Origin: Oxalobacteraceae bacterium
Lineage (GTDB): Bacteria; Pseudomonadota; Gammaproteobacteria; Burkholderiales; Burkholderiaceae_D
Assembly (NCBI GenBank): GCA_027490725.1
Contig: JAIXXN010000012.1
Coordinates: 1 to 64,000 of the forward strand
Direction: 5' to 3'
DNA length: 64,000 bases
A program made the translations under genes and the position numbers. Positions 56,244 through 64,000 of this stretch are shown piece by piece. Positions within the stretch are counted from its first letter, which is position 1. Every line of letters begins with the position of its first letter. A model generated the notes under the pieces. The model was not told the origin of the DNA. It was given only the letters and a program-made list of their open reading frames with translations, and made no database searches.

Positions 56244-57077
56244 CTAGCCTGGCTTGCCCGTTTCGGCCGGCGAGCCGGGCGCAGCCGCCAGCAGTTGCTG
56301 CTGCGCCTGCCGATAGGCGCTCGGGGTCAGTCCGCTGCTTTCGCGGAAGGCGGTGGCAAAGTTGCCGGCATTATTGAAGCCCACTAGCAGGGCAATATCC
56401 TGCACCTCGATATCGGTTTCGCGCAGCAGATTCATGCCGCACTCGATGCGTGCGGCACGGATGTAGGCAAACACGGTCATGCCGGTGTGGGCGCGGAACA
56501 GTTGCGACAGTTTTTCCCGATAGGTGCCGACCTTGCTGGCGATCTCCGTCAGGCTCGGTGGTGCCGCCAGATTGTTCGAAATCAGCCGCTTCACGGCGTT
56601 CACCAGCACCATCTCCGGATCGGTCACCGCGACCAGCGTTGGGTCCGGCGCGGCGTCGTCACGCGGCGTCTGCGTCCGTACCCGCATGGCGAGCCCCAGA
56701 TGTACCTGAATGCGGGCCGCCAGTTCGCCCGACGAATACGGTTTGCCGATAAAGTCGACCCCGCCCAGCGACAGTCCGAGGATGCGGTCTTCGGCGTTGT
56801 TATTGCCACTCAGAAAAATGATCGGGATGTCCTGGGTGGCGGCATTGGCTTTCAGCAAGCGACAGGCGGCATACCCATCCATGCCGGGCATGTGGACGTC
56901 GAGCAGGATCAGATCGGGTTGCTGGGCCAGCGCCAGTTGGTAGCCCTGCATGCCGTTGAAGGCAACGGTGACGCTGTACGGCAGTTCGCTCAGCAGATCG
57001 ACCAGCATGCGCTGCTCGAACGCGGAATCTTCTACGACCAGGATCTTGCTCGATGGGGAAGGACTGGCTATCGGCAT
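56244..57077 (-). CDS. Response regulator with REC and AraC-type DNA-binding domains
   Basis: 277 residues. The REC domain has acidic pair Glu16-Asp17, phosphoacceptor Asp60 (LILLDVHMPGMDG) and Lys112 (FIGKPYS). After a linker, an AraC/XylS HTH domain (about 165-265) has two helix-turn-helix motifs: SLTEIASKVGTYREKLSQLF, and DIALLVGFNNAGNFATAFRE. No histidine kinase is adjacent. It is divergent from the HxlR gene and convergent with the chemoreceptor. Confidence 0.9.
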   Translation of the reverse strand: MPIASPSPSSKILVVEDSAFEQRMLVDLLSELPYSVTVAFNGMQGYQLALAQQPDLILLDVHMPGMDGYAACRLLKANAATQDIPIIFLSGNNNAEDRILGLSLGGVDFIGKPYSSGELAARIQVHLGLAMRVRTQTPRDDAAPDPTLVAVTDPEMVLVNAVKRLISNNLAAPPSLTEIASKVGTYREKLSQLFRAHTGMTVFAYIRAARIECGMNLLRETDIEVQDIALLVGFNNAGNFATAFRESSGLTPSAYRQAQQQLLAAAPGSPAETGKPG

Positions 57078-57398
57078 GGCCTCGGGACCACTTTGAAAAA
57101 GACGTTCGAGTATGGTTAAAATTACTTTATTACTTCAAGTTGCATAGTAGCGCTAAGCGCGCAAAAAGTTGACTAGTTTCTGTCAGTGCGCGCCACCGAC
57201 CCCGACTAGCTTGCAAGATTGTTGTAAATACCCCCTCAACAGCGCTATTTTTCGCGCTTTTCTCCTCCAGCAAAACTGCTCTCGCTTATGGCAAAAGCAC
57301 GGTTTTTTCGGATAGTTAATAATGAATTGCACTCGGAAATGATGCCGGAGACGCAATAGTACATACCTGAAATGAACCAGCAAACCTTGGAGTCCAGC
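57078..57398. other. Divergent intergenic region between the AraC-type regulator and HxlR genes
   Basis: About 320 bp, AT-rich. Visible elements: ATTACTT repeated at 57121-57127 and 57129-57135; CGCGCAAAAA/TGCGCGC inverted sequences around 57157-57189; and an AT-rich block GTTAATAATGAATTG near 57316. No gene with a proper ribosome-binding site is seen. These may be operators of either regulator. Confidence 0.45.
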
Positions 57399-57890
57399 AT
57401 GAAACACACCGATTTTGGCAGCATGCCCTGTCCGATTGCCCGCAGTCTGGGAAAAGTGGGGGAGTGGTGGAGCATCCTGATTCTGCGTGATGCGTTTTAC
57501 GGTCTGACGCGTTTCGATGAGTTCGAGAAAAGCCTGAAAATTGCCCCGAATATGCTGACGCGCCGGCTCGCTGCACTGGTCGAAGGTGGCGTGATGGAGC
57601 GTCGCCAGTATAGCAACCGGCCACCGCGTTTCGAATACGTGCTGACCGAGAAGGGGCGCGCCTTTAAACCGGTGTTGCTGGCGTTTATTGCGTGGGGTAA
57701 TGACCATCTGGCACCGGAAGGCGCCAGCTTGCTGGTGGTGAGCCGCGAAACGGGTAAGCCGGCCGATCAGGTGCTGGTCGATGCGAATAGCGGGCTGGCC
57801 ATCAATGACGAAGATTATATGTTTGCGCCGGGGCCGGCCGCATCGGAAGGGATGCGTAGCCGCCTGATGGAAATCGGCAAAATAGCCTGA
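57399..57890 (+). CDS. HxlR family transcriptional regulator
   Basis: 163 residues (an upstream in-frame ATG at 57372 would add nine; GGAG at 57389 supports 57399). The winged-helix core CPIARSLGKVGEWWSILILR, then RFDEFEKSLKIAPNMLTRRL and YVLTEKGRAF, is typical of HxlR/YodB/MarR-like redox or aldehyde regulators. The N-terminal Cys in MPCPIARS may be the sensor residue. A C-terminal extension of about 60 residues follows the winged helix. The neighbouring target is unclear. Confidence 0.9.
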   Translation: MKHTDFGSMPCPIARSLGKVGEWWSILILRDAFYGLTRFDEFEKSLKIAPNMLTRRLAALVEGGVMERRQYSNRPPRFEYVLTEKGRAFKPVLLAFIAWGNDHLAPEGASLLVVSRETGKPADQVLVDANSGLAINDEDYMFAPGPAASEGMRSRLMEIGKIA

Positions 57891-57969
57891 TTTTCTGGCC
57901 TGGCTTGTGGGTGGCGCTCCCGCTTTGGGGAGTGCCATTTTTTTTGCCGATTGGAAATGCAACAGCAGC

Positions 57970-57997
57970 TTGTCCGCGCGGCAAACTGTGGAATAAT
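57970..57997 (+). promoter_or_regulatory. Candidate promoter for the repeat-GAF-GGDEF gene
   Basis: TTGTCC (57970-57975), 16-bp spacer, AATAAT (57992-57997). It lies inside the longest reading of the downstream frame, supporting the later GTG start. Confidence 0.4.
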
Positions 57998-58079
57998 AAG
58001 GTCAGCGCAACCCTGCGCAGCCGATGGTGCTGGCGGTTCCTATCCCGAACCGCGAGTCCACAGTAAAGGAAGCTTTTTG

Positions 58080-60947
58080 GTGAATCTGTTTGCCCGCGAT
58101 GAAGAGCTGGTGCCGTGGCAGGTGGCGCTGGCGGACAGTCAACTGTCGGGCCAGCAACGCTGGCCCCTGCTGGCGCAGCTAGCCTGGCACTTGCGCCAGC
58201 GCGATCCGATCCAGGCCCGCCGGCTGTGTGCCGAACTGACACCACTGCTGGTGCTGCTGCCTGCCCCGCAGGCAGCATTGCTGCGCTGTCGGGTGCTGCT
58301 GATCGACGCCGAAGCAGAGGCGCTGCATGGCCGCCTGAATGCCGCGCAACTGCTATGCCTGCAGGCACAGACCCAGCTGGAAGCGAGCGCGAGCGCGCTG
58401 CCGCGCGAGACGGCACTGGCGCGGGCCGACATCGACTGGCTGCTGGCCTGGCTGGCCAATGACCGCGGTGACAGTCACGCCGCTGCGCAGGCGCTGGCAC
58501 GTGCAGCGCAGGCGGCTCGGCAGGGCGAAGATCCGCTGCGCATTGACGTCTTCGATGCGGTTGCCGGCATCTGCGATACCTTCAGCGACTGGCAGGCAGC
58601 ACAGCAGCGCTGGGGCCAGCGTTTCGCCAGCGACCTGAGTGGCGTCGCGCCCATTGCGGCTGGCTGGATCAGTGATTTCTTCGGCACCTGTGCATTCCAG
58701 CGCAGCGAATACGGACGCGCCATCGGCCATCTGATGCTGAGTTTCGAGACGGCGCTGGCGAGTGGCCAGATTCGTCGCGCGATCGTCATCGCCACCAATA
58801 TCGGCAATGGCTTTACCAGTCTGAATGCCCACGAGGCGGCGCTCGACTGGATGCAGCGCGGGCTGGATCTGGCACGGCCGACCGGCTGGCCGCTGAGCAT
58901 CGGCATGTGTCTGATGCAGACCGCAGAAACCCTGCGCCAGCTGGGCCAGCGCGAAGCGGCGCAGACCTTGCTGCGCGAAGCACTGCACACCTTGCAACCC
59001 TTGTCCGGCTCGCGTGCCTACGCCGTGGCGCTCGAATATCAGGGGGATCTGGCACTCGATCTGGGCGATTATGCGGGCGCGCTGGACAGCTTTAGTCAGC
59101 TGGCGGTGCGCGGCGATGCCTTGCGCCAGACCGACTTCCAGAGCAGCGCGCGGCGCGGTCAGGCGCATGCGCTGTCACATCTGGGGCGTGCTGCGGAAGC
59201 GCTGGCGGCCGCCGAAGCGGCCTGGCAGCTGGCGCGCGAACATGTCGATGCGTCGGCCCAGATTGCAGCACTCAATGTGCTGGCCGATATCCATGCCGTC
59301 CATGCACTGGCGGCGCCACCGGCCATGCAGGCGGCCAGTCCGGTGCTGCACTACCTGCTGCTGGCGCTGGAGGTGGCCGCCACTATCGAAGGCTATACCG
59401 TGTCCGGCGCGCTGCTCGATGCGATTGCGCGCGAGTATGCGGCAGTGGGCGATTTTGCGCGCGCCTACACCATCTCGCTGCAGGCCGGTGCAGCACGTGA
59501 ACAGATCCACAGCCAGCAGGCGACCAACCGCGCCATTGCGATGCAGGTGCAGTACCAGACCGAGCGAGCGCAGACCGAAGGCGAGCATCATCGCGAGCTG
59601 GCAGCGGCCGAAGCGCAGCGCGCCGAAGTACTGCAGCAAACCAGTGCCACACTGACGCACCTGAGCGCCATCGGGCAGGAGATTACCGCCCATCTGGATG
59701 CGGCGGCCGTGTTCCGCGCGCTGGACCGGCACGTACATGGTCTGCTCGACGCCACCCATTTTTCGATTTTCCTGCTGGACGCCGATGGCGACTGGCTGAC
59801 CTGCGCGTTCGGCACGGAGGCGGGCCATCAGGTGCCGCCGGTGCGGGTGGCGCTGTCCGACCCGCAAGCCAATTCGGCGCGCTGTGTGCGCGAACGGCGC
59901 GAGATACTGGTGCAGCTGGGGGTGGCCGATCTGACGCCGAATCTGATTCCCGGCACCCTGCCGACACTGACCCTGCTGTTTGCGCCATTGCGAGTGGGTG
60001 AGCGGGTACTGGGGGTGATGACGGCGCAATCGCTGCAGGCGAATGCTTATGGCGAGCGTGAACGGCTGATCTTCCGTACCCTGTGCGCGTATGGCGCGAT
60101 TGCACTCGACAACGCTAGCGCCTACCGTCAGGTGGCGGCGACCCTGAAGGCGCTTAGCGCCACCCAGGAGCAGCTGCTGGAAAAAAATCTGGAACTGGAG
60201 CGCGCCTATCAGGCGCTCGAAGAAGTCAGTCTGACCGACCAGCTGACCGGGTTGCGCAACCGCCGCTTCTTCCTACAGAACGTGGATGCCGACGTGGCGC
60301 TGAGTCTGCGCGCCCACGAGGTGGGCCAGCACCGCGAACTGACGCTGTGCGATCTGCAGGCGGCCAAGGATCTGGTGTTCTTCATGGTCGATCTGGATCA
60401 CTTCAAGGAAGTCAACGATCGCTACGGCCATGCTGCTGGCGATTCGATTCTGGTGCAGATGCGCGAGCGTCTGCGTGAGGTGTTCCGCGAATCGGATTAT
60501 GTGATTCGCTGGGGCGGCGAGGAATTTCTGGTTCTGGCGCGCGCTACCCACCGTGAAGAAGCGCATGTGGTGGCGGAGCGGATGCGCTGCGCGGTGGCCG
60601 AGCGCGACTTCATACTGCCCGATGGCGGCATGCTGGCGCGTACCTGCTCGATCGGGTTTGCCTGCTTCCCCTTCCTGCCCGAACAAGCGCGCCTGTTGTC
60701 ATGGTCACAGGTGGTGGAGCTGGCCGATCAGGGCCTGTACATCGCCAAGCGTTCCGGTCGCAATGCCTGGGCGGCGCTGTACAGCACCGCCAGCACCCGT
60801 AGCGAAGGCGTGTTCCCGCGCCTGATGCAGCACCTCGAACAGGCGGTGCAGGAGGGCGAGGTGCGGCTGGTGACGAATCTGACTGGCCCGCTGAATCTGG
60901 GTGGCGAACGGCGCCGCGTCGGGCTGTCGAGCGATCTGGAAAACTAG
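58080..60947 (+). CDS. Large diguanylate cyclase with helical-repeat and GAF domains
   Basis: 955 residues, soluble. Residues 1-500 are Ala/Leu/Gln-rich helical repeats of TPR type (for example LRLAREHV-like A/E/L heptads, with DLALDLGDYAGALDSF near 325). GAF domain about 537-678, coiled coil about 684-714, GGDEF domain 715-880 with WGGEEF near 812-816 and RxxD I-site (RESD) five residues upstream. A GTG start at 58080 has AAAGGAAG seven bases upstream; a longer TTG/ATG start near 57951 would overlap the promoter. It probably makes c-di-GMP in response to a ligand or partner. Confidence 0.88.
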   Translation: MNLFARDEELVPWQVALADSQLSGQQRWPLLAQLAWHLRQRDPIQARRLCAELTPLLVLLPAPQAALLRCRVLLIDAEAEALHGRLNAAQLLCLQAQTQLEASASALPRETALARADIDWLLAWLANDRGDSHAAAQALARAAQAARQGEDPLRIDVFDAVAGICDTFSDWQAAQQRWGQRFASDLSGVAPIAAGWISDFFGTCAFQRSEYGRAIGHLMLSFETALASGQIRRAIVIATNIGNGFTSLNAHEAALDWMQRGLDLARPTGWPLSIGMCLMQTAETLRQLGQREAAQTLLREALHTLQPLSGSRAYAVALEYQGDLALDLGDYAGALDSFSQLAVRGDALRQTDFQSSARRGQAHALSHLGRAAEALAAAEAAWQLAREHVDASAQIAALNVLADIHAVHALAAPPAMQAASPVLHYLLLALEVAATIEGYTVSGALLDAIAREYAAVGDFARAYTISLQAGAAREQIHSQQATNRAIAMQVQYQTERAQTEGEHHRELAAAEAQRAEVLQQTSATLTHLSAIGQEITAHLDAAAVFRALDRHVHGLLDATHFSIFLLDADGDWLTCAFGTEAGHQVPPVRVALSDPQANSARCVRERREILVQLGVADLTPNLIPGTLPTLTLLFAPLRVGERVLGVMTAQSLQANAYGERERLIFRTLCAYGAIALDNASAYRQVAATLKALSATQEQLLEKNLELERAYQALEEVSLTDQLTGLRNRRFFLQNVDADVALSLRAHEVGQHRELTLCDLQAAKDLVFFMVDLDHFKEVNDRYGHAAGDSILVQMRERLREVFRESDYVIRWGGEEFLVLARATHREEAHVVAERMRCAVAERDFILPDGGMLARTCSIGFACFPFLPEQARLLSWSQVVELADQGLYIAKRSGRNAWAALYSTASTRSEGVFPRLMQHLEQAVQEGEVRLVTNLTGPLNLGGERRRVGLSSDLEN

Positions 60948-60959
60948 CCCGGCGCTGGC

Positions 60960-60992
60960 GCTGGCACTGAGCTGGCACTGAGCCAGCACTGA
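60960..60992. repeat. 11-bp tandem repeat, three copies
   Basis: GCTGGCACTGA twice, then GCCAGCACTGA (two mismatches), in the gap between the cyclase and tag genes. Confidence 0.85.
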
Positions 60993-61010
60993 GCTAGCCT
61001 GTGGCGGGCT

Positions 61011-61019
61011 TGTTATACT
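61011..61019 (+). promoter_or_regulatory. Extended -10 promoter for tag-mnmC
   Basis: TGTTATACT contains the TGn extension plus TATACT. No -35 is needed for such promoters. The start of tag is 27 bp downstream. Confidence 0.5.
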
Positions 61020-61045
61020 GGGCCTTCTGCCTGCCATCTGCTGCC

Positions 61046-61603
61046 ATGACCATCACCCGCTGCCACTGGGCCAATCCGGCCAATCCGCTGTACCTTGCCT
61101 ATCATGACGAAGAGTGGGGCGTGCCCTGCCACGACGAGCTGCGCCTGTTCGAGATGCTGAATCTGGAAGGGGCGCAGGCGGGTCTGAGCTGGGAAACCAT
61201 ACTCAACAAGCGTGCTAATTACCGGCTCGCCTTTGACCAGTGGGATGCCGGAAAAATCGCTGCGTATGATGCCGATAAGGTGGCGCAATTGCTGGCCAAT
61301 CCGGGCATCGTGCGCAACCGTCTGAAGGTCGCTGCGGCGATTACCAATGCGCAGGCCTATCTGCGTCTGCGTGCCAGCGGAACGACACTCGACGCATGGT
61401 TGTGGGCCTATGTGGACGGCGTGCCCTTGCCGCCTGCTGCAGGATCGCGCCCCGCTAAAACGGCGCTCTCGGACCGGATCTCGAAGGATCTGCTGAAACT
61501 CGGGTTCAAGTTTGTCGGCTCGACCATTGTCTACGCCTACATGCAGGGTATCGGCATGGTGAATGACCACGACCCGGCCTGCTTCTGCCGGCAGCGGACA
61601 TGA
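61046..61603 (+). CDS. tag: DNA-3-methyladenine glycosylase I
   Basis: 185 residues, constitutive 3-methyladenine repair. It begins TITRCHWANPANPLYLAYHD, contains DEEWGVPCHDELRLFEMLNL and LSWETILNKRANYR, and ends with the zinc-ligand block NDHDPACFC; the His and Cys ligands of the Tag zinc snap are present. An earlier in-frame start at 61001 lies in the promoter. The stop overlaps the mnmC start (ATGATG). Confidence 0.95.
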   Translation: MTITRCHWANPANPLYLAYHDEEWGVPCHDELRLFEMLNLEGAQAGLSWETILNKRANYRLAFDQWDAGKIAAYDADKVAQLLANPGIVRNRLKVAAAITNAQAYLRLRASGTTLDAWLWAYVDGVPLPPAAGSRPAKTALSDRISKDLLKLGFKFVGSTIVYAYMQGIGMVNDHDPACFCRQRT

Positions 61604-63285
61604 TGGCGCAGCCGGACACCCGCTTAGCACCGCAGGTGCTGCTGGACAGTGACTTTGGCGACGGTGCGCGCTTCATGGCGGCGTGGCGCGCGCTGGCGCC
61701 GCAGCAGACGCTGTTCTATCTGGCGCTGGCAGCGCGCGTGCCGCCAGCATTGGCGATCGCCGATGCGCAACTGCGCGCCCTGTGGCCGCTGGATGTGCCG
61801 GGTTTTCATCGCATCGTGCTCGATGATGGGCGGGTAACGCTGGATCTGCTGGTGGGGTGCCAGAGCGAGCTGCTGGCGCAGCTCGAGGCGCGGGTGGATC
61901 AGTTCCGGATTGATGCAGGCCTGCCACCGGCACTGGCACGCGAACTGGCGCGACTGGCGCGTCCTGACGCGCTACTGCTGGCCGACGCGCCGGACCAGGC
62001 CTTGCAGACGGCCTTGCGCAAGCAGGGTTTTGTACAGCAGGCAGGTGAGGGCTACCGCGCCCTGTATCAGAGCCGCAAACCGCGTGCGCCTGCACCGCCC
62101 TTGCCTGCGGTGCGCGAGGCGATTGTGATCGGGGCGGGCGTGGCCGGGGCCTCGGCTTGCCATCGTCTGTGTGCCGCAGGCTGGCAGGTGACGCTGATCG
62201 AGCGACATGCCGAACCGGCGCAGGAAGCATCCGGCAATCTGGCAGGTATATTCATGCCGCTGCTGTCCAAGGATGACAATATTCCCACCCGCCTGACGCG
62301 CGCCGCTTTTCTGTTCGGACTGCGCGAGTGGCAGCGCCTTGGTGGTGTCGGCAAGGTGTTCGAGGGCGCTAGCTGCGGTGTGCTGCAACTGGCGCGCGAT
62401 GCGCAGCACGCACTGGTGCAGCAGGACGTGGTGAGCAGCTGGAATTATCCGCAGGAGTATGTGCGCTGGCTTGATGCCGCCGCTGCCAGCGCTTTGCTGG
62501 GCGGGCCGACGCCTGACGGTGGCTGGCTGTTCGAGCAGGGCGGCTGGGCGCGCCCCGGCTCGCTGTGCGCCGCCTTGCTGGACGCCTGCGGTACGCGCCT
62601 GCAACGCCGTTTCAGTAGCGAGGCCTTGCGCCTGCAGCGTCATGACGGGCAGTGGCAGGTGTTCGGCGCGGGTGACAGCCTGCTGGCAGAGGCGCCGACG
62701 GTGGTGCTGGCCAACGGCGGGGCAGCGCTCGAGATCGCGCAGTCGGCGCAATTGCCGCTGACGCGCTTGCGCGGGCAGGTGACGCATCTGGCGCAGGAAA
62801 ACGGTCCGCGCCTGTCGCTGGCGGTGTGCCGCGAGGCGTATGTGACGCCGCCGAATCAGGGCATCATCTGTGCCGGGGCTACCTATGACCGCGATGATGA
62901 CAAGGCGCTGCGGGTCAACTGCCAGCAGGAGAATCTGGCACGGCTGGCGGAAATCATTCCCGGTGCGGAAGTGGCGGCGCTGGCTGCGACTGCCCCGCTG
63001 GCAGGGCGGGTCGGCTTCCGTTGTGCGGCGCCGGATCGCCTGCCGCTGGTCGGGCCGCTGCCTGATTACAGCAGCACGGGGCGGGTCGAGCGCTTGCGCG
63101 ATATGCCCGCGCATCCCGGCCTATATAGTCTGCTCGCTTATGCCTCGCGCGGCATCATCTGGTCGACCCTGATGGCGGAGCTGCTGGTGTCCCAGCTGGA
63201 GCAGCGCCCCTTGCCGCTGGAAGCGTCGCTGGTCGATGCGCTGGCGCCGGGACGTTTTCTGCTCAAACAGCGCCGCCGCGCATGA
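61600..63285 (+). CDS. mnmC: MnmC-type FAD oxidoreductase with degenerate methyltransferase domain
   Basis: 561 residues (full MnmC about 650). C-terminal FAD-dependent oxidoreductase (about 170-555): IVIGAGVAGASACHRLCAAG at 173, LAGIFMPLLSKDDN, RVGFRCAAPDRLPLVGPLPD and YASRGIIWSTLMAELL. It should convert cmnm5(s2)U34 to nm5(s2)U34 in tRNA. The N-terminal 165 residues match only part of the MTase domain: GFGTG reads DFGDG and the DxFAP-type block is lost, so this half is probably inactive. Start overlaps the tag stop; ATG 61603 also possible. Confidence 0.88.
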   Translation: MMAQPDTRLAPQVLLDSDFGDGARFMAAWRALAPQQTLFYLALAARVPPALAIADAQLRALWPLDVPGFHRIVLDDGRVTLDLLVGCQSELLAQLEARVDQFRIDAGLPPALARELARLARPDALLLADAPDQALQTALRKQGFVQQAGEGYRALYQSRKPRAPAPPLPAVREAIVIGAGVAGASACHRLCAAGWQVTLIERHAEPAQEASGNLAGIFMPLLSKDDNIPTRLTRAAFLFGLREWQRLGGVGKVFEGASCGVLQLARDAQHALVQQDVVSSWNYPQEYVRWLDAAAASALLGGPTPDGGWLFEQGGWARPGSLCAALLDACGTRLQRRFSSEALRLQRHDGQWQVFGAGDSLLAEAPTVVLANGGAALEIAQSAQLPLTRLRGQVTHLAQENGPRLSLAVCREAYVTPPNQGIICAGATYDRDDDKALRVNCQQENLARLAEIIPGAEVAALAATAPLAGRVGFRCAAPDRLPLVGPLPDYSSTGRVERLRDMPAHPGLYSLLAYASRGIIWSTLMAELLVSQLEQRPLPLEASLVDALAPGRFLLKQRRRA

Positions 63286-63361
63286 TGCAGGGGGAGCTGG
63301 CGTCTGCGCCGGGCGTTGTGGCGGCACAAACACGGTGCTGGTAGTGGCAAAATCAACCGGC

Positions 63362-63367
63362 TATAAT
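63362..63367 (+). promoter_or_regulatory. Candidate -10 box for the terminal histidine kinase gene
   Basis: A perfect TATAAT 55 bp before the kinase start; the -35 is poor. Confidence 0.4.
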
Positions 63368-63422
63368 CGGGCGGGTTGGACACTACGCTGCGCACCTTGC
63401 GCCGTCCATGGAGACCACGACG

Positions 63423-64000
63423 ATGGATGAATACGAAGCGCCGCAGGATCAGGGCTCGCCGGAACTGTATATGTTCCTGGCCTCGACCGCGCATGATATG
63501 AAAAATTCGATCAGCGTCCTGAGTGGCACGCTGGAAAATCTGCTGGCCGATGCGATTGCCGGAACCACTCCCGTTGCCAGCGAGGCCGCTGCGCCCGACT
63601 ACACGCAACTGGCGCAGATGCTATACCAGACCAAGCGCCTGAACGATAACCTGATGCAGTTACTGGCCTTGTACAAGGACGTCGGTAAGCCCGGCTATCC
63701 CTTCGATGCAGTGGCGAACAGCATCGATGAGCTGGTGCAGCAGGTGGCCAGTCAGGCCCGCGTGCTACTGCGCTCGCGCGGCATCACGCTCGATATCGAC
63801 TATCCGCCAGATGCTATCTGGACTTTCGATGAAGACCTGATTATTGGCGTGCTGGTACATGCGATCAATAACGCGATCCGCTATACGCGTGACCGGCTGC
63901 GACTGGCGATCCGTATCGATGGCGACTATCTGGAAATCCGTGTGGAAGATAACGGTTCGGGCTTCCCTGCGAGTATGCTGGAGGCGGGCGCAAATGCTAT
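63423..64000 (+). CDS. Histidine kinase, soluble (C-terminus beyond the window)
   Basis: 192 codons are visible and the frame is open at the window edge. There is almost no sensor domain: the phosphoacceptor is His24 in STAHDMKNSISVLSG, a HisKA helix pair follows, and the HATPase_c N-box HAINNAIRYTRDR and G1 box VEDNGSGFP are present near 140-185. GGAG precedes the start. It lacks transmembrane segments, so it is probably driven by a partner. A response regulator may lie beyond the window. Confidence 0.85.
   Translation, partial: MDEYEAPQDQGSPELYMFLASTAHDMKNSISVLSGTLENLLADAIAGTTPVASEAAAPDYTQLAQMLYQTKRLNDNLMQLLALYKDVGKPGYPFDAVANSIDELVQQVASQARVLLRSRGITLDIDYPPDAIWTFDEDLIIGVLVHAINNAIRYTRDRLRLAIRIDGDYLEIRVEDNGSGFPASMLEAGANA

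Noticed and set aside
56222..56258. GGCAAGC...GCTTGCC hairpin as a bidirectional terminator between the chemoreceptor and the REC-AraC gene
   Set aside because: It overlaps both stop codons and has no T-run on either side; too weak to annotate.
57951..58079. A 43-residue N-terminal extension of the repeat-GAF-GGDEF protein
   Set aside because: The region contains a plausible promoter, and a good ribosome-binding site stands before GTG 58080.

Overview
The window looks like a chromosomal segment of a betaproteobacterium, most likely Burkholderiales, family Oxalobacteraceae (Massilia, Duganella or Janthinobacterium type). This rests on gene order (prs-rplY-pth; kdsD-kdsC-lptCAB-rpoN-hpf; ubiE-Tim44-ubiJ-ubiB), high GC, the style of the chemoreceptors and diguanylate cyclases, and GGGGTCAGATCC-type inverted repeats common in that group. 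The family assignment is inference, because no search was run. Nearly all of the window is ordinary core genome with short intergenic gaps. I see no rRNA, prophage, CRISPR array or intact insertion sequence.

Layout. 0-7.4 kb: tRNA-Gln, prs, rplY, pth, an exported M20 peptidase, a DUF885 metalloprotein on the minus strand, and ychF. 7.4-16.7 kb: a chemoreceptor with an unusual palindrome-rich upstream region, an orphan periplasmic binding protein, a NYN-LOTUS RNA-binding/nuclease-type protein with a huge disordered tail, a MOSC protein, a GAF-GGDEF cyclase and a Kef-type antiporter. 16.7-25.9 kb: the LPS inner-core/transport operon kdsD-kdsC-lptC-lptA-lptB running into rpoN and hpf, with a strong sigma-54 promoter match upstream of kdsD. 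Facing it are ptsN-hprK-rapZ, with a 3-hydroxyisobutyryl-CoA hydrolase-like gene between the two groups. 25.9-34.3 kb: queF, ilvA, yqaA-like, a giant DUF3683 flavin/Fe-S oxidoreductase, a HIT protein and DUF971. 34.3-42.4 kb: ubiE, a Tim44-like protein, ubiJ, ubiB, a TPMT-like methyltransferase, FmdB, DUF502, aspS (with residues of a non-discriminating enzyme) and nudB. 42.45-42.75 kb: a non-autonomous, MITE-like repeat element.

42.8-53 kb: an EEP-family gene with clsB and hslR, then a TetR regulator and a fatty-acid beta-oxidation operon (acyl-CoA dehydrogenase, HAD/ECH fusion, thioesterase, thiolase, enoyl-CoA hydratase/isomerase). 53-64 kb: signalling and accessory genes: a second orphan binding protein, pnuC with a TTG start, a second chemoreceptor, a REC-AraC response regulator, an HxlR regulator, a large repeat-GAF-GGDEF cyclase with a GTG start, tag, an mnmC whose methyltransferase half is degenerate, and the start of a soluble histidine kinase that runs off the end.

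I did not find an obvious new multi-gene system. The observations most worth following are the sigma-54 promoter on the rpoN-containing operon, the repeat element at 42.5 kb, the eroded MnmC methyltransferase domain, the NYN-LOTUS protein, the non-discriminating AspRS signature, and the palindromes upstream of the chemoreceptor and the TetR gene.
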